Origin: Desulforadius tongensis
GTDB lineage: Bacteria > Bacillota > Desulfotomaculia > Desulfotomaculales > Desulfohalotomaculaceae
NCBI RefSeq assembly: GCF_016907915.1
Contig: NZ_JAFBCW010000004.1
Location: 1 to 64,000 of the forward strand
Direction: 5' to 3'
DNA: 64,000 nucleotides
Shown: piece after piece, positions 42,582 through 51,559 of the stretch
How the letters are laid out: every line of letters starts with the position of its first letter
How positions within the stretch are numbered: the first letter of the stretch is position 1
Notes under the pieces: generated by a model
What the model was told of the DNA's origin: nothing
What the model saw: only the letters and a program-made list of their open reading frames with translations
Databases searched by the model: none
Program-made: the position numbers and the translations under genes

Positions 42582-44117
42582 CTACTTTTCTATAGCCTGT
42601 AATATTTCTGCATTTAAACCTTTGTACTTGGCCAACCAGCGGCGTCTTTCGGTACGCAATTTTTCCACCAGCTCTCGATATTCTTCTTTTGTATAATACT
42701 GAACCGGGTTAAGCTTATCCATGTCTACTTCAGGTACTTCCCTTGGAACCATATAACCCCAATCCGGGTCATGGACCCAGCTGATGTTTCCTTTAGCCAG
42801 GTGTTTCATAATATTGGTGGAATCCTGAATAGTAATTTTTATTCCCGGCTGGCCCGGTTTACTGCCCACACTGCCGGTATTCATTACATAACATTCCATA
42901 TCAGGATTTGCCCGCAGTATTTCCAGCAGACGATTACCTTCATCTGCCTCTTTACCTATTATAAATGGATTGGTGCCTACACAGCGCTTGCTTTGTCCTG
43001 CTTTGTCAGGATCACCGGCAGAGGTTTCTATTGATTCTCCCAGCATAAAATATGCAGCTGCCTGCTCCGGAGTAAGTTTAGCCACCGCTGGCACGATATC
43101 ATTTCGCCGGGTAATAAAAATTATGCGATGGGCTTTTTCTAAATCGATTTTATCGTCCGTACCTTCCACTTCACTGCGCAGCACTACACCACGGCCATTG
43201 GAAGTAAGTTCCGAGTTATTAAAATCAACGATACCGTCATCCCCCACCATAATGTTTTCAAACACTGCCCGGGATGAAGTGGCGGCCTTGTAGAGTACCC
43301 GCTGGGACTGATCTAAGCCGTCGGTTTTAATGTAAAAACCGTTTTCCGTTCCGTAGCAGTACCCGTTTTTATTCATCATAATTACGTCATCCTGCCGGAT
43401 GGCCACTCCTTCTTGGCCGGTTAAGCCGTGATCGTGCATGGTTAATGTTGTTTTACCGGTACCTGACAGGCCAAACATAATAAATCCCACTTCTTTTAAA
43501 TGACCGGCCCCGTCTTTTACCCTGAGCACCTTGCTTCCGGCATGAAAACCGAGGCCGCCCTGTTTTTTAAATTTATACATGGCCTTGCGCAAAAAAGACT
43601 TTTTACACTCTCCAAAATAATCTGTACCTAATATATAGGTTACCCCTGCTTCCGGGTGGCAAAATATAATTCTCTGGGGCCACTCCGGAACATAAATACT
43701 GACTAACTCCGGCTCATCATTTTTATTTCGCGGTTCAAACAGCATGTTGGTCCACTGCAGGGGAATTCGGGCATAATCTTTGGTAATATACAGCCGGCAG
43801 TGCAGGTTAAAATTGTTATGTCTCCCCATCTGCCTGTCGATTTTAATTATCTCCTTTTCCTCAAGGTACCGGTGAACTGCATTGGCAATAGAATTGGCTT
43901 TTTCCAAAGATATTCCCTTTTGGTCAACACCCAGTTCCACTTCCCCGGCGTTAACAATATAAGTATGTTTGGCACTGCGATTGCGCACTTCAGTTACATA
44001 ACTGGCACTGCCGTATTGGGTGGTCTTTTCTTCATGGACGGCCATTTTCCGCAGTTCTTCTAACGTTGGATTATCATACACTCTCCGGGCTTTTACTTTA
44101 CGACGGAAGTTATCCAT
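42582..44117 (-). CDS. pckA: Phosphoenolpyruvate carboxykinase (ATP)
   Basis: 511 aa. It interconverts oxaloacetate and PEP with ATP. The kinase-1a P-loop MFGLSGTGKTT, then RQDDVIMMNKNGYCYGTENGFY, the RRNDIVPAV and TSAGDP runs, and FGECKKSFLRKAMY are ATP-PEPCK features. ATG 44117 sits about 11 bases after AAAGGAG. It lies downstream of mdh with its own upstream inverted repeat, so it may be separately controlled. It is the gluconeogenic or replenishing exit of the C4 operon. Confidence 0.96.
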   Translation of the reverse strand: MDNFRRKVKARRVYDNPTLEELRKMAVHEEKTTQYGSASYVTEVRNRSAKHTYIVNAGEVELGVDQKGISLEKANSIANAVHRYLEEKEIIKIDRQMGRHNNFNLHCRLYITKDYARIPLQWTNMLFEPRNKNDEPELVSIYVPEWPQRIIFCHPEAGVTYILGTDYFGECKKSFLRKAMYKFKKQGGLGFHAGSKVLRVKDGAGHLKEVGFIMFGLSGTGKTTLTMHDHGLTGQEGVAIRQDDVIMMNKNGYCYGTENGFYIKTDGLDQSQRVLYKAATSSRAVFENIMVGDDGIVDFNNSELTSNGRGVVLRSEVEGTDDKIDLEKAHRIIFITRRNDIVPAVAKLTPEQAAAYFMLGESIETSAGDPDKAGQSKRCVGTNPFIIGKEADEGNRLLEILRANPDMECYVMNTGSVGSKPGQPGIKITIQDSTNIMKHLAKGNISWVHDPDWGYMVPREVPEVDMDKLNPVQYYTKEEYRELVEKLRTERRRWLAKYKGLNAEILQAIEK

Positions 44118-44150
44118 AAAAATATATCTCCTTTCATTCAAGCCATCTTG

Positions 44151-44168
44151 ATATACTGTATTCAGTAT
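44151..44168. promoter_or_regulatory. Inverted repeat upstream of pckA
   Basis: TATACTG-TATT-CAGTATA, a 7-4-7 palindrome 33 bases before pckA, in a position for a repressor or activator. Regulator not identified. Confidence 0.45.
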
Positions 44169-44279
44169 ACATAAAAATGTTTAGAAATCTTTACCTTGTC
44201 CGATATTAACTGGCAGTTTTTTGTATGTAACTTTAAAGAAAATTATTAGTAAAAATTTGACTGGGATTGCTAATTGGTT

Positions 44280-44312
44280 AATTGGCATGGCTTTAATAAG
44301 GCCATGCCAATT
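44280..44312 (-). terminator. Hairpin after mdh
   Basis: AATTGGCATGGC (44280-44291) pairs with GCCATGCCAATT (44301-44312) directly downstream of mdh. There is no good T tract, so it may only attenuate or protect the mRNA. Confidence 0.55.
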
Positions 44313-44317
44313 ATATT

Positions 44318-45250
44318 TTAAAGGTCTACTTTGGATAGTACATTGCGTACAGATTGGAAGGATTTTTGTAAGGATGCTTTTTCAGCGGCGGTTAAATCCA
44401 CTTCAATGATTTTTTCTACCCCATTTCCGCCAATGACGGCCGGGACACCGGCAAAAATATCCCGCTCTTCATATTCACCCTGTAAATAAGCAGAAACAGG
44501 TAAAATTCGCTTCTTATCTTTTAAAATTGCTTCAGCCATTTGAACAACGGAAGCGGCAGGTGCATAATAGGCACTGCCTGACTTGAGATAACCTACAATT
44601 TCGGCACCGCCCTTGCGGGTACGCTCTACAATGGCATCAATTCGCTCTTTGGAAATTAGTTTTTCAATGGGGATGCCTCCTGCATAAGTATAGCGAACCA
44701 GCGGCACCATGTCATCGCCATGTCCACCCAGTACAAAGGCGCTGACATCCTCAAAGGAAATACCCAATTCCATGGCCACAAAGGTACGGTAACGGGCGGA
44801 ATCCAGTACACCGGCCATACCCATAACACGGTTTGATTCAAAACCAGTGGTTTTATAAATTATGTAAGTAATAACGTCAACAGGGTTGGAGACACAGATT
44901 ACATACGCGTTAGGAGAGTACTTGGCGATATTTTCTGCCACATTAACTGCAATTTGGGCATTGGTATTTAACAATTCGTCCCGGCTCATGCCCGGCTTGC
45001 GGGCAATACCGGCGGTTACTATCACAATATCCGAATCCTTGGTATCTGTGTAGTCATTGGTGCCGGTAATATGACAGTCATATCCCTCAACGGGGGCTGC
45101 CTGCATTAAATCCAGCGCTTTCCCCTGGGGAATTCCTTCTACCACATCAAGTAATACTATGTCCCCCAGCTCTTTGGATGCTGCCCAGTGGGCACAGGTG
45201 GCTCCTACGTTACCTGCTCCGATAATGGTGATTTTATTTCTCCTTTTCAT
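44318..45250 (-). CDS. mdh: Malate dehydrogenase (LDH-like type)
   Basis: 310 aa. It oxidises malate to oxaloacetate with [17 protein letters not shown] is the Rossmann motif, LLDVVEG places an Asp for [14 protein letters not shown] gives the substrate-loop Arg specific for malate, and [12 protein letters not shown] holds the catalytic His. GGGAGG precedes ATG 45250. It starts 23 bases after malic enzyme in the same operon. Confidence 0.96.
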   Translation of the reverse strand: MKRRNKITIIGAGNVGATCAHWAASKELGDIVLLDVVEGIPQGKALDLMQAAPVEGYDCHITGTNDYTDTKDSDIVIVTAGIARKPGMSRDELLNTNAQIAVNVAENIAKYSPNAYVICVSNPVDVITYIIYKTTGFESNRVMGMAGVLDSARYRTFVAMELGISFEDVSAFVLGGHGDDMVPLVRYTYAGGIPIEKLISKERIDAIVERTRKGGAEIVGYLKSGSAYYAPAASVVQMAEAILKDKKRILPVSAYLQGEYEERDIFAGVPAVIGGNGVEKIIEVDLTAAEKASLQKSFQSVRNVLSKVDL

Positions 45251-45272
45251 CTTGACCTCCCAAAATTAACTG

Positions 45273-46556
45273 TTATTGTAACATTCTATATTGTACCATT
45301 TCTTCTGCTAATAACTTACCATAATTTGTGTTTTTTTGAAATAATTCATGGGTACGCCGGGCTATTTCTTCCGGGTCCACCTTTACCCTGGCCACTTTGG
45401 TCTTCATAGCTGCCGCTGCCACTGCTGCCGCCACCGCCGGGCAAAGCCACGGATCCATGGTTTTGGGAATAATGTAACCGGTGGATAATTCCTTATCTGA
45501 TACTTGACCTGCTATGGCCCGGGCAGCAGCCACCTTCATTTCCATATTTACTTCACTGGCCCTGACATCCAATGCCCCGCGGAATATTCCGGGAAAGCCC
45601 AAATTGTTATTTATTTGATTGGGGTAATCGGATCTGCCGGTACCGACTATTTTAGCCCCGGAAGATACCGCCAGCCGGGGATTAATTTCCGGTTCCGGAT
45701 TAGCCAGGGCAAAGATGATTGGGTCCCTGGCCATTGATTTTACCATCACACCGTCCATTAAATTTCCCCGGGATAACCCGATAAAAACATCTGCATCCAC
45801 CAGGGCATCAGCCAATTTGCCGCCATGCCCGGTGGGGTTTGTTTGACGGGCCACTGCAGCTTTATAGCGGTTTATTCCCTCTACCCGGCCGGGGTAGATA
45901 ATACCCCTGCTGTCACAAACGATAATGTTGTTCACCCCTGCTGACAGCAGCAAACGGGCGGTGGCCAGTGCTGATGCCCCGGCACCGTTTATCACTACCT
46001 TTATTGCATCCAGGGCTTTATCCACTAACTTCAAGGCATTAATTAGCGCAGCCATTACTACCACTGCCGTACCATGCTGATCATCGTGAAAAACCGGTAT
46101 ATTTAATTCCTCATTCAGCCGCTCTTCAATCATAAAACATTCCGGAGCAGCGATATCTTCCAAATTGATACCACCAAAAGTAGGTTCCAGCAGTTTAACC
46201 GTTTTCACAATCTCATCCGGGTCGCTGCTGTTAATTAATATGGGAAAAGCATCAATACCAGCCAAGGTTTTAAACAACTGGGCCTTTCCCTCCATAACCG
46301 GCAGCGCTGCGGAAGGGCCGATGTTTCCCAGGCCCAAAACAGCGGTGCCGTTTGTTACCACTGCCACCATATTGCCTCGACTGGTATACCGGTAAACCAT
46401 ATCCGGGTTCTTATATATTCTCATGCTCGGTTCAGCAGCACCGGGAGAATAAGCCAGTGTAAGGTGATAATCGTTAGTTAACGGCACCTTGCTGTTAATT
46501 TCAATCTTTCCTTTATTTATACTGTGATAATGCAGTGCGTCCTCCAGCTTATACAT
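45273..46556 (-). CDS. NAD-dependent malic enzyme
   Basis: 427 aa, the short bacterial form. It decarboxylates malate to pyruvate (or runs the reverse). Family segments: AYSPGAAEPSM, TNGTAVLGLGNIGPSAALPV, FGGINLEDIAAPECF, VFHDDQHGTAVVV (metal Asp), INGAGASALATA (NAD site), ALANPEPEI. GGAGGTAG precedes ATG 46556. It couples the C4 chain to pyruvate. Confidence 0.95.
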   Translation of the reverse strand: MYKLEDALHYHSINKGKIEINSKVPLTNDYHLTLAYSPGAAEPSMRIYKNPDMVYRYTSRGNMVAVVTNGTAVLGLGNIGPSAALPVMEGKAQLFKTLAGIDAFPILINSSDPDEIVKTVKLLEPTFGGINLEDIAAPECFMIEERLNEELNIPVFHDDQHGTAVVVMAALINALKLVDKALDAIKVVINGAGASALATARLLLSAGVNNIIVCDSRGIIYPGRVEGINRYKAAVARQTNPTGHGGKLADALVDADVFIGLSRGNLMDGVMVKSMARDPIIFALANPEPEINPRLAVSSGAKIVGTGRSDYPNQINNNLGFPGIFRGALDVRASEVNMEMKVAAARAIAGQVSDKELSTGYIIPKTMDPWLCPAVAAAVAAAAMKTKVARVKVDPEEIARRTHELFQKNTNYGKLLAEEMVQYRMLQ

Positions 46557-46630
46557 ATACTACCTCCGGAATCATATTTTTATTTCTACAAATATAATTA
46601 CCGGATGATAGTATTTCTAATAAATAACTT

Positions 46631-47359
46631 TTATCGCCTCAAACCGATACGGGCCATCTTTCTGCGCACAAAGGCCAACTGCATCTGCAGCGGCAGTTCC
46701 ATGGGACAGTTGTCGTCACAGGCCATCAATCCAATGCAGCCGAAAGCCCCTTCATTGTTTCCCACCACTTCAAAGTATTTTTTATCCGGTCGTTCATCCC
46801 TCGGGTCTACCATAAAGCGAGCTATTCTGTTTAACCCGGCGGCTCCTAAAAAATCATCCCTAATGTTGGCAGTGGCACAACCGGCGATGCAGCAGCCGCA
46901 TTCAATACAGCGTTCTGCTTCATATATCTTCAGCGCCGTTTCATTATCCATGCGTTCTTCCCGGGCCTGGGGATTAAAATTCTTTTCGGTGTGAATCCAG
47001 GCCTCGGTTTTTAATGATAAATGCCTAAACCATGTTCCGGTATCCACCGATAGATCACCCAGCAGTTTAAAAACAGGCAGGGGCATTAAGGTAATGACAT
47101 TGGGCAGATTTTTGGTCAGCGTTTTACAGGCCAGTGTGGGACGACCGTTAATAAGCATGCCGCAGGAACCGCAAATGGCTGCCCGGCAGACAAAATCAAA
47201 TTTTAAAGAGGGGTCCTGGGTTTCTCTAATTTTGTTCAGCGCTACAAAAACGGTCATTCCCTCGGTTTCTTCCAGACTAAAGGACTGCATGTAAGGTGCC
47301 ACTTCAGGTGTATGGGGATCATATCTAAATATACTAAAGGTTAGTGTCCTGCTGCCCAA
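46631..47359 (-). CDS. sdhB: Succinate dehydrogenase / fumarate reductase Fe-S subunit
   Basis: 242 aa. It carries electrons between flavoprotein and cytochrome b through a 2Fe-2S (CRAAICGSCGMLINGRPTLAC region), a 4Fe-4S (CIECGCCIAGC) and a 3Fe-4S cluster (ACDDNCP). TTG 47359 is two bases past the flavoprotein stop and seven after GGAGGG; the longer ATG frame would overlap the flavoprotein gene by 50 bases. Confidence 0.93.
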   Translation of the reverse strand: MGSRTLTFSIFRYDPHTPEVAPYMQSFSLEETEGMTVFVALNKIRETQDPSLKFDFVCRAAICGSCGMLINGRPTLACKTLTKNLPNVITLMPLPVFKLLGDLSVDTGTWFRHLSLKTEAWIHTEKNFNPQAREERMDNETALKIYEAERCIECGCCIAGCATANIRDDFLGAAGLNRIARFMVDPRDERPDKKYFEVVGNNEGAFGCIGLMACDDNCPMELPLQMQLAFVRRKMARIGLRR

Positions 47360-47360
47360 T

Positions 47361-49184
47361 TTAGGTCCCTCCTTTGCCGGACGAAGAAGATTCCCCGTAA
47401 CCGCGGTCACCGGGCGGTATCTCGGTAATTTTCACCGGCTCATATTTTAATTCCGGTAAATCCTTACCTTCATGCCAGTAAGCCAGTGTCCTTTTCAGCC
47501 AATTTTTATCATCACGCTGGGGATAATCCTCCCGGAAATGACTGCCCCGGCTTTCTGTGCGGTTCAATCCCCCGTAGGCAATACACAACGCCAGCTTGAT
47601 CATTCCGGGCAGCCTCAGGGCAGAACTTAGTTCCGGGCTGGCCCCCTTCCCGCTGGAACGCAGGCCGATATTTAATGAACGGTGATACAATTCCTGTAGG
47701 GTCTCTACAGCAGTCTGCAAACCCTTTGCATGGCGGAAAATTCCCACGTGCTCCATCAGTACCTGCTCTAACCGGTTCCTTAATTCATACACATTTTCCT
47801 TCTGCTGCTTACCCGGTTTTCCAGATATCAAATCCTTTATTCTTTGACTAATTACACGGTAATGGTGCTGGACGGTTTGGTGTGAGTATTCCAAAGATGC
47901 GCCTTTGGCATACTCGGCTGCCTTTTTACCTACAATCATACCGGATACAATAGTTTCTGCCAGTGAGTTGCCCCCTAAGCGGTTAAAACCATGCAAATCC
48001 CAGCAGGCTGCTTCTCCACAGGCAAACAAGCCCTTTAATCCATAAGCGGCACCATCAATATTGGTACGCACACCACCCATGCTGTAATGCTGGGTGGGAC
48101 GAACCGGGATTAGATCCTTAACCGGGTCAATACCGGCAAAATTTCGACATATGTTAGCAATTTCACGCAAATTGGTATTGATATGTTTTTCGCCCAAGTG
48201 TCTTATGTCTAACCACAGGTGCTGACCGTAGGGGCTTTCCACACCATAGCCTTTGCAGATATGCAGCATCATACGGCGGGCCACAACATCCCTGGAAGCT
48301 AACTCTTTTTTCTTCGGTTCATAGTCCGGCATAAACCGGTGCTTGTTTTTATCCAACAAATAACCGCCGTCACCCCTGGCCCCTTCGGTAATCAATATCC
48401 ATACCGGAACCAGGCCGGTGGGGTGAAACTGAACCGCTTCCATGTTGCCCAGGGGTACAACACCCGTTTCCAGGGCTAGAAACATCCCGCTTCCTTCATT
48501 AATTACTGCATTGGTTGATGCCCCGTACAGCCTACCGTACCCGCCGGTGGCAATTACAGTGGCTTTGGCTATATACGTATGTAACTGGCCCGTTCTAAGA
48601 CACCTGGCCACCACGCCTAAGCATTTTTCCCCGTTGTGAATCAGGCGCACCGCTTCCATGCGGTCGTGAACTTTAATACCCAGCTTTATAACTATACTGT
48701 CCATGGTATATTGTAATGTGTGACCGGTGCCGTCGGCGGTGTAACAAGTGCGCCACTTGGCGGTACCGCCAAAATCCCGGGCGGCAATTAAACCCTGGTA
48801 TTCTTTTAAGTCTTCTATTTCTCTGCCGTCGGGCAGAGTTTTCTTTCCGGCCACAACCCTGCTCCAGGGAACTCCCCAATAGGCCATTTGCCGCACCGCA
48901 ACAGGGGCTGTTTCACAGAACAACCGGGCCACATCCTGGTCACAGCCCCAATCCGAACCTTTAACGGTATCTTTAAAGTGCACATCCGGGCTGTCTCCCC
49001 GGCCCATGGCGCAGTTGCCCAGTGCCGCCTGCATCCCTCCCTGGGCTGCAGTGCTGTGGGAGCGGCGGGGAGGAACGAGGCTTAATATTATAACATCTAG
49101 GCCGTGCATGGCTGCTTCGATGGCCACCCGCTCTCCCGCCAGGCCTCCTCCTATTACTATAACGTCAGTGATATGAGAGTTCAT
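47361..49184 (-). CDS. sdhA: Succinate dehydrogenase / fumarate reductase flavoprotein subunit
   Basis: 607 aa. FAD-binding VIVIGGGLAGERVAIEAA; the HSTAAQGGMQAAL loop with the FAD-linking His; active-site segments FHPTG, TEGARGDGGYL, ASRDVVARRM and HYSMGGVRTN; the C-terminal RGSHFREDYPQRDD. It interconverts fumarate and succinate. ATG 49184 follows AGGAGG; a 62-residue upstream open frame is ignored. It overlaps the cytochrome b gene by four bases (ATGA). Confidence 0.95.
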   Translation of the reverse strand: MNSHITDVIVIGGGLAGERVAIEAAMHGLDVIILSLVPPRRSHSTAAQGGMQAALGNCAMGRGDSPDVHFKDTVKGSDWGCDQDVARLFCETAPVAVRQMAYWGVPWSRVVAGKKTLPDGREIEDLKEYQGLIAARDFGGTAKWRTCYTADGTGHTLQYTMDSIVIKLGIKVHDRMEAVRLIHNGEKCLGVVARCLRTGQLHTYIAKATVIATGGYGRLYGASTNAVINEGSGMFLALETGVVPLGNMEAVQFHPTGLVPVWILITEGARGDGGYLLDKNKHRFMPDYEPKKKELASRDVVARRMMLHICKGYGVESPYGQHLWLDIRHLGEKHINTNLREIANICRNFAGIDPVKDLIPVRPTQHYSMGGVRTNIDGAAYGLKGLFACGEAACWDLHGFNRLGGNSLAETIVSGMIVGKKAAEYAKGASLEYSHQTVQHHYRVISQRIKDLISGKPGKQQKENVYELRNRLEQVLMEHVGIFRHAKGLQTAVETLQELYHRSLNIGLRSSGKGASPELSSALRLPGMIKLALCIAYGGLNRTESRGSHFREDYPQRDDKNWLKRTLAYWHEGKDLPELKYEPVKITEIPPGDRGYGESSSSGKGGT

Positions 49185-49819
49185 GATATACCTCCTAATT
49201 GAACAAAGGCCAAGAGAGTAAGAAAACCAAGAATAATAATTAAAGCGCTGGCAGTACCGACCAGTATTCCAACCGGTTTTCGCGGGAACCAACCCCATTT
49301 GACAAACTGCCTGTATAAGCCGACGCCGGCGTGAACTCCCGCTGATAATAATAAAAGAATGTAAAACCATATATACCCCGATTGAACACGGGCCGCACTG
49401 CTGCCGGCTTCAATGGGCCAGCCGGTAATAACTATCCACATGTGAATAGAACCCAGTATTAAAATGACCATACCGGAAACAACCTGTACTAACCAGGTCC
49501 AGGTATTAAAATGCCTTAACATCCTGGCGTGCTGCCAAATTATCCTTTGTTCTTCAAAGCCGGTGGGAATTCGCCTTCCGGCCGCTAAAAAGTGAGTAAA
49601 GAATACAATAACTGTTAGAGGTATACCAATGTAAGGCAGGTAATTTTCATCCAGTGCCCGGGAAAGATTATTAAATACCTCCTTACCCAGCACTATACTG
49701 CTTTCAAAAATCAAATGGCTAAATAGAAATCCCACCAAATACAAACCCGTTAACAATTCAACCAGGTCGTAAAATAACGCTGCTTTAGCACTTTTGGTAA
49801 CGGTACGTTGTAGCTGCAT
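49181..49819 (-). CDS. sdhC: Diheme cytochrome b subunit of succinate dehydrogenase / fumarate reductase
   Basis: 212 aa with five membrane helices, the single-anchor B-type layout known from Wolinella FrdC and Bacillus SdhC. Histidines near 35 (FLFSHL), 76 (FFTHFL), 126 (GSIHMW) and 163 (GVHAGV) are spaced as ligands for two hemes b. It exchanges electrons with menaquinone. ATG 49819 follows AAGGGGG; an ATG at 49849 directly after the fumarase stop lacks its own site. Confidence 0.9.
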   Translation of the reverse strand: MQLQRTVTKSAKAALFYDLVELLTGLYLVGFLFSHLIFESSIVLGKEVFNNLSRALDENYLPYIGIPLTVIVFFTHFLAAGRRIPTGFEEQRIIWQHARMLRHFNTWTWLVQVVSGMVILILGSIHMWIVITGWPIEAGSSAARVQSGYIWFYILLLLSAGVHAGVGLYRQFVKWGWFPRKPVGILVGTASALIIILGFLTLLAFVQLGGIS

Positions 49820-49849
49820 TTTATACCCCCTTGCTAATGGGTTCGGCAT

Positions 49850-50404
49850 CTATTCCACGGCGTAAATTTTTGTTCCCTCTTGATACAAGTCCCCACCAAA
49901 GGCATCATTAACAACAATGGCCGGAAAATCTTCCACTTCCAGCTCATAAATTGCCTCCGGTCCCAGTTCCGGATAAGCTATCACTTTAGCCGACTTAATT
50001 TTTTTGCTGATTAAAGCTGCAGCCCCGCCAATGGCAGCAAAGTATACCGCTTTATGTTTTTTTATCGCTTCAATGACCTCGGGAGAACGCTTTCCCTTTC
50101 CGATCATTCCCTTTAATCCCTGTTCCAACAGTTGAGGGGTATAGGCATCCATTCGACCGGCGGTGGTGGGCCCTGCCGCTCCAATTACCTGTCCCGGCTT
50201 GGCCGGAGTTGGACCGACGTAGTATATTATCTGCCCGGTAAAATCCACCGGCAGCGGTTTACCGTTGGCCAGCAGTTCAACCAGGCGCTTGTGGGCGGCG
50301 TCGCGGCCGGTAAATATTCTGCCATTAATTAAGACCTGCTGCCCTATGCGCAGCTTTTGAACAACGTCATCGGTTAACGGAGTGGTAATGACAACTTTAT
50401 CCAA
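49850..50404 (-). CDS. Fumarate hydratase class I, beta subunit
   Basis: 184 aa, the C-terminal half of the class I (Fe-S) fumarase. Segments: GRIFTGRDAAHKRL, GPTPAKPGQVIGAAGPTTAGRMD, MIGKGKRS, YFAAIGGAAAL and ELEVEDFPAIVVND. It combines with the alpha subunit to hydrate fumarate to malate. TTG 50404 follows GGGAGGT by about six bases. Confidence 0.95.
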   Translation of the reverse strand: MDKVVITTPLTDDVVQKLRIGQQVLINGRIFTGRDAAHKRLVELLANGKPLPVDFTGQIIYYVGPTPAKPGQVIGAAGPTTAGRMDAYTPQLLEQGLKGMIGKGKRSPEVIEAIKKHKAVYFAAIGGAAALISKKIKSAKVIAYPELGPEAIYELEVEDFPAIVVNDAFGGDLYQEGTKIYAVE

Positions 50405-50454
50405 TTTTCAACCTCCCATTTTAATTAACATAACATACATTTATGTTAACTGTG

Positions 50455-51297
50455 TTACAGTATAATTGACTTGTGCCGTGCCGCATGACAGTTTATATTT
50501 ACAGCAACCGGTAAGCTGGCAATGTGGGCGGCAAAGGTTTTAATATGAACTGCCAGGGCGGTAACCCTTCCCCCTAATCCCTGGGGACCTATGCCTAACT
50601 TATTTATTTCATTTAACAGCTGCAGCTCCAGTTCTGCCAAATCCTGCTGCGGGTTTTTAGTACCCACTTCTCTCAGCAGGGCTTCTTTAGCCATTAGGGC
50701 AGCTTTTTCCATGGTACCGCCGATGCCCACCCCTATCACCAGCGGTGGGCACGGGTTGGGGCCCGCTGCCTTAACGGTGTCTATAACAAACTTTTTAACT
50801 CCTTCCACCCCGTCTGCCGGCTTCAACATTTTCAATGCACTCATATTTTCGCTGCCGCCACCTTTGGGTGCCACAGTGATTTTTAAATTTTCCCCCGGTA
50901 CCACCCGGGTGTGAATTACACAGGGAGTATTATCCCCGGTATTTACGCGTTTCAGCGGATGACCGACAATGGATTTGCGCAGGTATCCCTGCCGGTATCC
51001 CTTTCGTACACCCTCATTGATCGCTTCGTTAATATCACCACCTTCTAAATGTACATCCTGACCCAGTTCTAAAAAAACCACCGTAAATCCGGTATCCTGG
51101 CACATGGGTATATTTTCTTCCCGGGAAATTCTGGCATTTTCCATCAGCAGTTTTAAAATTTCCCTGCCGCCGGAAGATACTTCCTGTTCTAATGACTTTG
51201 CAAGGGCTTCCAGTACGTCATCTCCCAATTGGCAGCACGCTTCGGCACATAACTTGGCAACACTATCAACTATTATGTTGTAACTAATACTTCTAAT
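50455..51297 (-). CDS. Fumarate hydratase class I, alpha subunit (apparent ATT start)
   Basis: 280 aa if started at ATT 51297, the usual alpha length. It holds the 4Fe-4S aconitase-like half: CQDTGFTVVFLELGQDV, then GGSENMSALKML, PCPPLVIGVGIGGTMEKA and PVAVNINCHAARHK. The first in-frame ATG/GTG/TTG (TTG 51228) would drop the conserved N-terminus ISYNIIVDSVAKLCAEACCQ. GGGGAGG lies eight bases before ATT 51297 and no other start codon is in frame between. First gene of the C4 operon, downstream of a sigma-54 promoter. Confidence 0.88.
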   Translation of the reverse strand: MRSISYNIIVDSVAKLCAEACCQLGDDVLEALAKSLEQEVSSGGREILKLLMENARISREENIPMCQDTGFTVVFLELGQDVHLEGGDINEAINEGVRKGYRQGYLRKSIVGHPLKRVNTGDNTPCVIHTRVVPGENLKITVAPKGGGSENMSALKMLKPADGVEGVKKFVIDTVKAAGPNPCPPLVIGVGIGGTMEKAALMAKEALLREVGTKNPQQDLAELELQLLNEINKLGIGPQGLGGRVTALAVHIKTFAAHIASLPVAVNINCHAARHKSIIL

Positions 51298-51355
51298 TTT
51301 GGTCGCCTCCCCTGTTCAGTATTCAATAATCAACTGCCGGTGCTAACAAATCCAA

Positions 51356-51370
51356 TGCAATTCCTATGCC
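51356..51370 (-). promoter_or_regulatory. Sigma-54 (-24/-12) promoter of the C4 operon
   Basis: On the minus strand GGCATAGGAATTGCA places GG at -24 and GC at -12 exactly ten bases apart, close to consensus TGGCAC-N5-TTGCA. Transcription would start near 51345, about 48 bases before the fumarase alpha start. Confidence 0.72.
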
Positions 51371-51433
51371 CGGTATTGATCTGCCGCCAACCCCGTGCAG
51401 GGCCAAAACAACGGTTTACAGCATCATTTTATC

Positions 51434-51535
51434 ATACTTAAAATTATAAATTACCTGTATTTCTAAATTGTAGAAGCTTAATTAAATTATTGTTATTTAA
51501 CAAGCGCGGATCTGCCTTATAATACTTAAAATTAT
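51434..51535. promoter_or_regulatory. Candidate upstream activator sites for the sigma-54 promoter
   Basis: The 14-bp direct repeat ATACTTAAAATTAT occurs at 51434-51447 and 51522-51535, and an inverted repeat TTCTA-N5-TAGAA lies at 51461-51475. They are about 65-170 bases upstream of the -24/-12 element, where enhancer-binding proteins usually bind. AT-rich, so tentative. Confidence 0.4.
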
Positions 51536-51559
51536 TCCAAATTTTATAAGAAATCAGTG

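Noticed and set aside
47361-49370. N-terminal extension of the flavoprotein to 49370
   Set aside because: The extension overlaps the cytochrome b gene; ATG 49184 with AGGAGG gives the normal N-terminus.
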